A stretch of DNA of 5,417 nucleotides, from NCBI GenBank assembly GCA_903821715.1, contig CAIJMB010000125.1:1-5417 (forward strand), written 5' to 3'. Below, one piece after another: positions 1-5,417 of the stretch (positions within the stretch are counted from its first letter, which is position 1; every line of letters begins with the position of its first letter). The notes under the pieces were generated by a model, which was not told the origin of the DNA, did no database searches, and saw only the letters and a list, made by a program, of their open reading frames with translations. This stretch comes from an uncultured Flavobacteriales bacterium. Lineage in GTDB: Bacteria; Bacteroidota; Bacteroidia; Flavobacteriales; Schleiferiaceae. The position numbers were made by a program, and so were the translations under genes.

Positions 1-1903
1 CAATGGGCTCGGCTTGGCGCACATTGAGGGTGTTTTCAACTCCGATATAGGCGTCGCCCCACGGCAGATCCCGACGAAGGTGAAGGTGAAGCAGCGCAAA
101 GTCGGGACTCATACTGCGGACGGCATCTCCGGGACCCGGGGGTAAGTGCATGCCCGAGTAGTGCTGCCACGTGGCGTTGGCGAACCATTTTTGGCGGAAC
201 TGGTACTCGGCGTGCAGCATGGCTCGGCGTGGTGATACAAAAGGGACGGCATCCCACACACCGAAGTACACTCCGCGAACATCTTGAATGCGGTATGCAG
301 CCCTAGCCTTCCAATTCTTTGAAAACTGATGTTCCCACTGAACGCTCATGCTGCGAGATTGCATACTTGAGTTGTAGAAAAAAACTTCTGAGGATTCTCG
401 GTACACGTCGAGCAGCACGGCGCGGTCGAGGTTGCTGATTTGGGCGTCGAACACTACGCTTCCTGGGTAGTAGTTGGCGACGTAGTTCCAGACAGCAGAA
501 AGACTCGCGGTGGTTCCGGATTCGATGTTTTGAGTTGTGCCCCAGGGATTCACCGCGTGGTTCACAGTTCGGGCGCTTGCAAACCTACCCAGTGACTCAA
601 CGGCGGGCATCGCCATGCGGAATCCGCGTCCATAGCCCCCCCGAACGGTGAGGCGAGGAGTAGGGGCGTACCTGAGGTGAACGCGCGGACTGTACTGAAG
701 CCCAGCAATCGAGTGGTAGTCTGCACGGGCACCCAGTACGGCGGTAAACTTTGGTGAGGGCTCAAACGTCCATTCGCTGAACACCCCCGGAGCTGATTCG
801 ACCCATGTATCGTCGTGCGCCAGGCCTGGGTGGTGCCAGTCGGTCACGTACCGGTCGAGCGACCAACTCACCCCAGAAGTCTGGGACCACTGCATGCCCC
901 CCTCGCGAATGAGAACCTGTGCCATCCCGCCGCGTTGGTCTCCTTTGAGAAACTGACTTGCGGCTGCATCTTGTGGGCCAAGGCGCGCATCCAAAGACTG
1001 CTGGTAGGCATGCACAATGATGCCCACACTCATGTCGGGATCGTCGGGGTTGACCCATCCTGTTTTTGAGGTAAATGCGGTGCGTTTTTGGGCGACCGAC
1101 GAGGTCCACGGAAGGTTGGGGACTACTGGTCCGAGTTGCCCACCTTCGCGGGTGTCTTGCAATCCGTGCAGGGTAAAAATGCCTTCCCAGCCGTTTTGAC
1201 CCCAATAGCGGGCGCGGAGCATACCGTTGAGCTGTCCCCCCAGCGCGTTGTCGGCAAAGCCGTCCATGTTCATGTCCCGAAACCAGCGGGTTTGGTTGGC
1301 GTGCAGAAGGGTTCCAACGGTCCACTTGGCGCTGAGTCGCTGCGCGCAGTCGCCGTTGAGCTCCATACGTCCTGCATTGTTGAGGTAGGCATTGGCGCTG
1401 GCACGTCGAGGGTTTTCGGCGCTGATCCCTTCGTCGGGCTTAATCAACTCGACGTTGACTTGGCCGGTCATGCTCTCAAATCCGTTGGTCACTGCTCCAA
1501 TTCCCTTGGTCAACTGGATGCCTTCGACCCAGGTTCCGGGAATAAACTGCAGCCCACTGTTGGAAAGCAAGCCGCGCACGAGCGGAGTCATTTCGGTCTG
1601 AATCTGCGCATACTTCCCGTCGAGTCCGAGCAACTGAATTTGGCGCGTCCCCGTCACGGCATCGGTAAACGCGGCGTCGATGGACGGATTGGTTTCGAAG
1701 CTCTCCGACAGGTTGCAGCAGGCGGCCTTCTTGAGTTCGCCCCGTCCGATCGAGGTAGTAAGGGTGGCGGAACGGGCCTGAACCACCGCATCCGGAGCCT
1801 CAGTACGCACCACGACCTCGTCAATAGCGACGACGCTGTCGCGCACTTGGGCATGCGCAACGCCAGTTACCAGTAACCAGAAGCCTAAAGCACTAATGCG
1901 CAT
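1..1903 (-). CDS. TonB-dependent outer-membrane receptor, HMA-linked CCNLSESFE family (3' end cut by window edge)
   Basis: Outer-membrane beta-barrel transporter that would import a metal or metal complex using TonB energy. 634 codons are visible without a stop. I checked the frame codon by codon and it is open from the ATG at 1903 to the edge. Residues 1-18 are a signal peptide (cleavage AHA|Q). A TonB-box-like DEVVVRT lies at 28-34. The plug domain spans about 55-156 with KKAACCNLSESFE (Cys62, Cys63) and GQVNVELIKP at its end. The rest is beta-barrel with alternating aromatic strands. The last visible residues, GVENTLNVRQAEPI, resemble the penultimate barrel strand of the family, so only some tens of residues are missing. 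There is no N-terminal carboxypeptidase-like domain. A DxNxDGxxD loop occurs at 210-218 and a His-rich stretch at 357-363. It overlaps the upstream HMA gene by 11 bases, which suggests translational coupling. The family is clear; copper as substrate is inferred from neighbours. Confidence 0.93.
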   Translation of the reverse strand, partial: MRISALGFWLLVTGVAHAQVRDSVVAIDEVVVRTEAPDAVVQARSATLTTSIGRGELKKAACCNLSESFETNPSIDAAFTDAVTGTRQIQLLGLDGKYAQIQTEMTPLVRGLLSNSGLQFIPGTWVEGIQLTKGIGAVTNGFESMTGQVNVELIKPDEGISAENPRRASANAYLNNAGRMELNGDCAQRLSAKWTVGTLLHANQTRWFRDMNMDGFADNALGGQLNGMLRARYWGQNGWEGIFTLHGLQDTREGGQLGPVVPNLPWTSSVAQKRTAFTSKTGWVNPDDPDMSVGIIVHAYQQSLDARLGPQDAAASQFLKGDQRGGMAQVLIREGGMQWSQTSGVSWSLDRYVTDWHHPGLAHDDTWVESAPGVFSEWTFEPSPKFTAVLGARADYHSIAGLQYSPRVHLRYAPTPRLTVRGGYGRGFRMAMPAVESLGRFASARTVNHAVNPWGTTQNIESGTTASLSAVWNYVANYYPGSVVFDAQISNLDRAVLLDVYRESSEVFFYNSSMQSRSMSVQWEHQFSKNWKARAAYRIQDVRGVYFGVWDAVPFVSPRRAMLHAEYQFRQKWFANATWQHYSGMHLPPGPGDAVRSMSPDFALLHLHLRRDLPWGDAYIGVENTLNVRQAEPI

Positions 1904-2225
1904 CAAGCTCACGGTACTTACAGCATTCGTGGACTTTTGCGTAGTCCTCGTCTTTAGCGCGGAGTTTTTTGGTGTCGTGGCCCACTGATGCAACGACCTC
2001 GTGGAGTCGCTGTTCGGTGAGCTTCTTGCTGTTAAATGCCACTTTGACCTGATGAGTTTCAGTCGACCAGTCGGCAAAGCGCACTCCGGGGGTATTCAAA
2101 AGGGCGATTTCAATGCGCTTTTCGCACATTCCGCACACCCCATTAACCCAAAATGTTACCTCGGAAGTCTGCGCAAGCGCGGAACAAGAAACGAGGAGCC
2201 AGAAACCTAAAAGAAGATTTTTCAT
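1893..2225 (-). CDS. Small secreted heavy-metal-associated (HMA) domain protein
   Basis: A 110-residue periplasmic metal-binding protein, probably a copper or soft-metal carrier. Residues 1-18 form a signal peptide (cleavage ALA|Q). The HMA (ferredoxin-like) fold follows at about 22-90, with the metal site GVCGMCEKRIE; Cys31 and Cys34 form the CxxC pair. In the classical cytoplasmic family the motif is GMxCxxC. A second cysteine pair, HECCKYR (Cys101, Cys102), sits in the C-terminal tail outside the core fold. I chose the ATG at 2225 because it opens directly onto the signal peptide; the in-frame ATG at 2264 would add 13 charged residues in front of it and lie inside the upstream gene. The start is one base after the TAA of the diheme gene, and the end overlaps the receptor start. 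In Bacteroidota, proteins of this type are commonly found beside receptors like the one here. Which metal it binds cannot be read from the sequence. Confidence 0.9.
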   Translation of the reverse strand: MKNLLLGFWLLVSCSALAQTSEVTFWVNGVCGMCEKRIEIALLNTPGVRFADWSTETHQVKVAFNSKKLTEQRLHEVVASVGHDTKKLRAKDEDYAKVHECCKYRELDAH

Positions 2226-2226
2226 A

Positions 2227-3285
2227 TTAGTTGAACGGGTTTTGAAAGAGCGTGTCGCTCTCAATGGATGTGTCGGTGAGGGCGTTCAAAAACGCGACGA
2301 GTGCCAGGCGCTCCTGAAGGTTAAGACCTAGTCCGCCCGCTCGAATGATGTCGCCCATGGCAGGGTCGATGTTGGGAGAATTGGCGTGGGTTCCGCTGTT
2401 GTAAAAATCCACGACCTCCATCAGGGTTTGAAAGCGGCCGTCGTGCATGTACGGCGGGGTGTAGGCGATGTTGCGCAGCGACGGAACCTTAAACTTGCCC
2501 ATATCATTTGGATTGCCCGTAACTCCGCCAAGCCCGGGGTCGGTGATTACCGTGTCAAGCCCGTTGTTCATGAACTTATGATTGGTAAACAAATTCCCTC
2601 CGTGGCAGTGAAAGCAGTCGGCTCCGCGCGTTGGGGAATTGGGATTGGCCTCCCCGTTAAATAGCTGCATGCCCTGCTGCTCTTCGGGAGTGAGGCTTTC
2701 GAGGCCGCGGGCAAAGCGGTCAAACTTGCTCGATCCGCTCATAATGGTGAGCATGAATTGCTCGGCCGCCAATCCGAGTTCTTCAGCCGTGATGGTCTTG
2801 ACCCCGAATGCCTTCCAGAAGAGGTCGCGGTAGGTGGGGCTCGCATTGAGCTTTGCGAGCACGCCCTCGACGCTGTGGTCCATTTCGCGCGGATCCTGAA
2901 TCGGAACCAACGTTAGGTCGCGAAGCATTGGACTGCGACCGTCCCAAAAAAATGCAGTGTGGTAGGCCAGGTTGTGCAACGGCATGCTGTTTCGGTCCCC
3001 GACGGCCCCGGTGATTCCGGTTGAAAAGCGCAGTCCGTGGTCGGTCATACCAAAGCTTGTGTTGTGGCAACTTCCGCAGCTTTGCGTTGAATCGCGCGAC
3101 AAAATGGGGTCGTAAAACAAACGACGGCCTAGGAGCACGCCCTCGACGGTCAGTGGATTGTCTTCAGGAATCGGAGGCGGCGGGAAGCCCTGTGGCACAT
3201 TGAGCGTATACGGTGTCGTGGGCGGCGGATTTTCTCCACAACTCACGGCCACGAGAGCGACGAATACTAACGCCAGGTACTTCAT
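2227..3285 (-). CDS. Diheme cytochrome c peroxidase / MauG / MbnH-type lipoprotein
   Basis: A 352-residue extracytoplasmic diheme enzyme. Members of this superfamily either reduce hydrogen peroxide (bacterial CcP) or use two hemes to oxidise residues of a partner protein (MauG, MbnH). Residues 1-15 are a lipoprotein signal with lipobox AVSC and acyl-Cys16, followed by a proline-rich linker (20-40). The first heme site is CGSCH at 70-74 (3078-3064) and the second is CFHCH at 224-228 (2616-2602). Other family landmarks are FFWDGR (112-117), FKVPSLRN (265-272) and PYMHDGR (278-284). The length is normal for the family. Its ATG overlaps the stop of the MbnP-family gene by four bases (ATGA). Because its direct, coupled partner is an MbnP homologue, an MbnH-like role in modifying that protein is more likely than plain peroxide detoxification, but this is inference. 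I could not assign the distal ligand of the second heme with confidence; Met262 is one candidate. Confidence 0.92.
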   Translation of the reverse strand: MKYLALVFVALVAVSCGENPPPTTPYTLNVPQGFPPPPIPEDNPLTVEGVLLGRRLFYDPILSRDSTQSCGSCHNTSFGMTDHGLRFSTGITGAVGDRNSMPLHNLAYHTAFFWDGRSPMLRDLTLVPIQDPREMDHSVEGVLAKLNASPTYRDLFWKAFGVKTITAEELGLAAEQFMLTIMSGSSKFDRFARGLESLTPEEQQGMQLFNGEANPNSPTRGADCFHCHGGNLFTNHKFMNNGLDTVITDPGLGGVTGNPNDMGKFKVPSLRNIAYTPPYMHDGRFQTLMEVVDFYNSGTHANSPNIDPAMGDIIRAGGLGLNLQERLALVAFLNALTDTSIESDTLFQNPFN

Positions 3286-4037
3286 TTCAAATTCTCTAAT
3301 GCGACCCAGCTGAAAGATTGGCTCACATTTTCAGAGATTCGGTGGGCGACTCCGCCGTCAAAACTGCTGTGCGAAAAAGCGCCGTCTTCAGAGGGGCGAA
3401 CCTCATGTAGTGCGTAAAACAGCTTTTCGGCATTCCAGTTCAGCACGAGGCGACGCGGTCCACGCAGGTCTAGGACTCCGTTTAGTACCACGGGCATACG
3501 GTTTTCCATGTTGGCAATGTGGTAGAGCCAGGGCTCGCGCGCTCCGTTGTTTTGGTAGAAGCCTTCGATGGCCATAAAAATGTAACCACCTTGCCATCCC
3601 CAATGGAGGTTGTTCACTGTTGGGTTGAGCGGGTGCCCCACCTTCCAAACTGAAGGGTCTCCATAGTTTCGCGCGGAATCAAGGCCAACCGTGAACGCAA
3701 TCCCTATGTATTCGGCTTTAGGAATGTTGTCTGGAATCGAAACGGTCCACGGTTTGCCTTTGGTGAAGAAGGCATAAATCGGATCGCCGGCCTCGTCGAC
3801 TAGAGGGAGGCGGCTGCCATCCGCTTGAATTAATGCGAACTCTGATAGGATCATGTCGGTGCGCTCAAACTGAAAAGTGTCGCCCGTTTCAGGTTGCACC
3901 TGGGTCATGCTGCTGTAGGCGAGATCCTGGCCGTTCCATTTCGGCTGCACGCTCAACTGAAACGAAACATCATTGCCCTCGGGCGTACATGCAGCTGCGA
4001 GCGCAGCAGTGGCTAAAAAAAGTACAAAATTCCGCAT
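3282..4037 (-). CDS. MbnP-family copper-binding lipoprotein
   Basis: A 251-residue surface or periplasm-facing lipoprotein of the MbnP family. In methanotrophs, MbnP binds copper after its diheme partner converts a tryptophan to kynurenine. Residues 1-16 are a lipoprotein signal with lipobox AAAC and acyl-Cys17. Family-like landmarks are RTDMILSEFALIQ (59-71), a GIAFTVGLDSA strand (112-122), then HPLNPTVNNLHWGWQGGYIF (135-154), which carries His135, His145, Trp146 and Trp148, and PWLYHI with His173. Further histidines (211, 223, 232) lie in the C-terminal third. I chose the ATG at 4037 because it starts the lipoprotein signal; the ATG at 4082 would add 15 residues lacking signal character and overlap the divergent SCO gene. 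It is the first gene of the leftward operon and its stop overlaps the diheme gene start. A candidate promoter element lies 5 bases upstream of the ATG. Family assignment is by motif recognition; copper binding is not directly shown. Confidence 0.85.
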   Translation of the reverse strand: MRNFVLFLATAALAAACTPEGNDVSFQLSVQPKWNGQDLAYSSMTQVQPETGDTFQFERTDMILSEFALIQADGSRLPLVDEAGDPIYAFFTKGKPWTVSIPDNIPKAEYIGIAFTVGLDSARNYGDPSVWKVGHPLNPTVNNLHWGWQGGYIFMAIEGFYQNNGAREPWLYHIANMENRMPVVLNGVLDLRGPRRLVLNWNAEKLFYALHEVRPSEDGAFSHSSFDGGVAHRISENVSQSFSWVALENLK

Positions 4038-4042
4038 GATGG

Positions 4043-4050
4043 TAAAGATA
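4043..4050 (-). promoter_or_regulatory. Candidate Bacteroidota -7 promoter element (TATCTTTA)
   Basis: On the minus strand the octamer TATCTTTA matches the Bacteroidota -7 consensus TAnnTTTG except for the last base. It ends 5 bases before the ATG of the MbnP-family gene, so transcripts would have almost no leader. The nearest upstream TTG (4082-4080) is 29 bases away, longer than the usual spacing of about 19-21, so no proper -33 element supports it. Confidence 0.22.
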
Positions 4051-4051
4051 C

Positions 4052-4061
4052 GTTCCCGAAC
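4052..4061. repeat. Interrupted palindrome GTTC-CC-GAAC, possible operator
   Basis: Perfect 4-base arms around a 2-base centre, located between the two divergent start codons and next to the candidate -7 element. The position suits an operator acting on both units. A 4-base arm can easily arise by chance, so support is weak. Confidence 0.2.
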
Positions 4062-4069
4062 TTCGTGCC

Positions 4070-4762
4070 ATGACCGTGCCAAAACCTGCCTGGAAGCTTT
4101 CGAAGTCCGAATACTTAAAATTAGGCATTTTAACGGCGATTTTCATGACCGGAGTCACGGCGGCCTACCTCATACAGCGTCCTGAGCGGCAGCTTCCGAT
4201 ACTCAATCCATCGGATTTGAATCCGGCACTCGTTGCCGACAGCCTTGAGGGCAGGGGCATGGACCACCAAGTGGCCGAATTTGATTTGGTGGACCAAACG
4301 GGGACCCGCCGCAGTGCCCGCGACGTCGAGGGCAAAGTCCGGATTGTCAGCTACTTTTTTACGACCTGCCCCACAATTTGCGTGGACATGGCGGCCGGCT
4401 TGCGCAGGGTCCAAGACGCCTACACGGGTGACGACCGGATTCGAATTCTGTCGCACACGGCCATGCCCGAATACGATTCGGTACCCATTTTGGCAGACTA
4501 CGCGGCGCGGAACGGTTGCGATTCCGCCCAGTGGTGGCTGCTGACGGGCACGCCTGAAGAGCTGAATCGGCTCGCGCGCACCAGCTACTTTGCCGTGCTT
4601 GAAGAGGGTCAGGGATGGGACGAGCACTCGTTCATTCACACTGAGAACCTCGTACTGGTCGATGCTGAAGGCCGTCTGCGTGGCTACTACGATGGCACCG
4701 ACCCCAAGGCGGTGGACCAGCTGATCAAAGACATTCCATTGCTGCTCCCCGATGCCCGCTAA
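4070..4762 (+). CDS. SCO1/SenC/PrrC-family copper chaperone, membrane anchored
   Basis: A 230-residue protein with a thioredoxin fold. SCO proteins carry copper to the CuA centre of cytochrome c oxidase or act as thiol reductants there. A single transmembrane segment (about 18-35) after a basic N-terminus anchors it in the inner membrane with the domain in the periplasm; there is no lipobox. The copper ligands of the family are all present: CPTIC (Cys100, Cys104) within FFTTCPTICVDM, and His190 in FIHTENLVLVD. The DxxG-like DLVDQTG start of the fold lies at 72-78. An additional Cys150 is not part of the usual site. The ATG at 4070 is the first after an in-frame stop at 4043; no strong ribosome-binding site precedes it. 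The gene diverges from the MbnP-family operon with only 32 bases between the starts, and its 3' end overlaps the omega-amidase start by 11 bases. Confidence 0.95.
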   Translation: MTVPKPAWKLSKSEYLKLGILTAIFMTGVTAAYLIQRPERQLPILNPSDLNPALVADSLEGRGMDHQVAEFDLVDQTGTRRSARDVEGKVRIVSYFFTTCPTICVDMAAGLRRVQDAYTGDDRIRILSHTAMPEYDSVPILADYAARNGCDSAQWWLLTGTPEELNRLARTSYFAVLEEGQGWDEHSFIHTENLVLVDAEGRLRGYYDGTDPKAVDQLIKDIPLLLPDAR

Positions 4763-5417
4763 CCTGAGCCCTTTGCGCGTGGCGCTCCTTCAGTTCGACA
4801 TCGCCTGGTGCGAACCGGAGGCCAATTTTAAACGAATTCGCTCGCTGCTTCCGGCCCCTGCGAGTGTGGACGTACTCCTGCTGCCCGAGGCCTTTTCAAC
4901 CGGATTCGCCACGCCTCAGGCTCGCGAGGTCGCTGCCCAGAGTTCTCAGTCGGTAGATTTTTTGAAGGCGCTCGCCGCGGAACTTCAGTGTGCCGTAGGA
5001 GCATCTGTATTTGTGCCCCATTCTTCGGGTAAGGTGGCCAATCGCTTTTTTTGGGTCGAACCCGACGGAACCACCACTACCGCCGACAAGCGCCACCTTT
5101 TTGCGGTAGCTGGTGAACACCGCGACTTCGAGCGCGGAATGGACGCAGTCGTCGTCACCTGGCGCGGATGGCGCCTTCGACTGGCGGTCTGCTTTGATCT
5201 GCGCTTCCCGGTCTGGTTGCGCAATACGCTCGATGCCGAAGGCAAACCTGACTACGACGCGTTGCTCGTCGTAGCAAACTGGCCTGAGACCCGCGAAAAT
5301 GCGTGGACTACGCTCCTCGCGGCGCGTGCCATGGAAAACCAGTGCTACGTCGCGGGAGTCAACCGCATTGGCCTCGACGGATTCGGGGTGGACCACAGCG
5401 GCGCGAGCCGCATCATC
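4752..5417 (+). CDS. Carbon-nitrogen hydrolase, omega-amidase (YafV/Nit2-like), 3' end cut by window edge
   Basis: Cytoplasmic nitrilase-superfamily amidase. Omega-amidases hydrolyse alpha-ketoglutaramate and alpha-ketosuccinamate to the keto acid plus ammonia, as a repair and salvage step. 222 codons are visible with no stop. The catalytic Glu-Lys-Cys triad is complete: Glu46 in LLPEAFSTGF, Lys113 in DKRHLF, and Cys147 in AVCFDLRFPVW. The supporting Glu122 (AGEH) is also present. Downstream motifs VVANWPETRENAW, ARAMEN and GVNRIGLDG match the YafV-like branch rather than plant-type nitrilases or beta-ureidopropionases. Relatives are about 255 residues, so roughly 30-40 residues are probably missing beyond the edge. 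There is no signal peptide or membrane segment. The ATG at 4752 lies inside the end of the SCO gene (11-base overlap, ATGCCCGCTAA), so the two are probably co-transcribed. I see no functional link to copper. Confidence 0.92.
   Translation, partial: MPANLSPLRVALLQFDIAWCEPEANFKRIRSLLPAPASVDVLLLPEAFSTGFATPQAREVAAQSSQSVDFLKALAAELQCAVGASVFVPHSSGKVANRFFWVEPDGTTTTADKRHLFAVAGEHRDFERGMDAVVVTWRGWRLRLAVCFDLRFPVWLRNTLDAEGKPDYDALLVVANWPETRENAWTTLLAARAMENQCYVAGVNRIGLDGFGVDHSGASRII

Larger units (their letters stand above)
1..4037 (-). other. Predicted four-gene operon: MbnP-like, diheme, HMA, TonB receptor
   Basis: Four leftward genes are joined by a 4-base overlap (3282-3285), a 1-base gap (2226) and an 11-base overlap (1893-1903). 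No junction has room for a terminator or a separate promoter outside coding sequence. The order places the putative modified copper protein first, its diheme partner second, then the soluble carrier, then the outer-membrane receptor. The spacing is seen directly; single-transcript expression is inferred. The operon may continue past the left edge, since the receptor's end is not visible. Confidence 0.8.
4038..4069. promoter_or_regulatory. 32-base divergent intergenic region between the MbnP-like and SCO genes
   Basis: This is the only non-coding gap in the window longer than one base. Any promoters for the two divergent units must lie here or within the start of the opposite gene. It contains a candidate -7 element for the leftward operon and a short interrupted palindrome, both listed separately. 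The shared region would allow co-regulation of the copper operon and the SCO gene. Confidence 0.5.

Noticed and set aside
762..1325. Leftward open frame of 187 codons in a different frame from the receptor.
   Set aside because: Arg/Pro-rich out-of-frame translation within the receptor gene, whose own frame is continuous across this stretch.
1088..1876. Long rightward open frame of 262 codons.
   Set aside because: It lies fully antisense to the receptor plug and barrel, which show clear family motifs; the translated protein has no recognisable domain and such open antisense frames are common in GC-rich genes.
1..1903. Possible frameshift or decay in the receptor gene.
   Set aside because: The frame was read codon by codon from 1903 to the left edge; it has no stop and keeps family motifs to the last visible residues.
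2226..2264. Upstream start at 2264 for the HMA gene.
   Set aside because: It would put 13 charged residues before a well-formed signal peptide and lie wholly inside the diheme gene.
4038..4082. Upstream start at 4082 for the MbnP-family gene.
   Set aside because: It would bury the lipoprotein signal 15 residues inside and overlap the divergent SCO start.
4043..4082. Complete -33/-7 promoter using TTG at 4082-4080.
   Set aside because: The 29-base spacer is too long for the phylum's usual spacing; only the -7-like octamer is kept, at low confidence.
4130..4639. Leftward open frame of 169 codons across the SCO gene.
   Set aside because: Antisense to an SCO gene with all copper ligands intact; no signal or domain seen.
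4896..5396. Leftward open frame of 166 codons across the amidase gene.
   Set aside because: Antisense to a nitrilase-family gene with a complete catalytic triad.

Overview
The window looks like chromosomal DNA from a Bacteroidota bacterium, probably on the Flavobacteriia/Cytophagia side and fairly GC-rich for the phylum. The grounds are a TonB-dependent receptor with a CCNLSESFE plug motif paired with a small secreted HMA protein (a pairing I associate with Bacteroidota), start codons without strong Shine-Dalgarno sequences, and lipoproteins with short signal peptides. This is inferred from gene content, not from a marker gene.

Layout. Four genes run leftward from about 4037 to the left edge with almost no space between them: an MbnP-family lipoprotein, a diheme cytochrome c peroxidase/MauG/MbnH-type lipoprotein (4-base ATGA overlap), a small secreted HMA metal-binding protein (1-base gap), and a TonB-dependent outer-membrane receptor (11-base overlap) that runs off the left edge just short of its end. 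Thirty-two bases away, facing right, is an SCO1/SenC-type copper chaperone. It overlaps by 11 bases a carbon-nitrogen hydrolase of the omega-amidase (YafV-like) type, which runs off the right edge. No gene-free stretch reaches 300 bases, and I see no RNA gene, insertion sequence, CRISPR array or clear terminator.

How the genes may work together. Every gene from the receptor to the SCO protein belongs to a family that handles copper or another soft metal, or that installs or uses redox cofactors outside the cytoplasm. In methanotrophs, the diheme enzyme MbnH oxidises a tryptophan of its partner MbnP to kynurenine, creating a copper site. Here a homologous pair appears, both as lipoproteins and translationally coupled, next to a receptor and a CxxC protein that could move metal across the outer membrane and periplasm, and an SCO protein that could pass copper to cytochrome oxidase. 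I read the locus as a candidate copper-uptake and delivery module that does not show a methanobactin gene. The substrate of the receptor is inferred, not shown. The omega-amidase is probably a housekeeping metabolic-repair gene that happens to be co-transcribed with the SCO gene.
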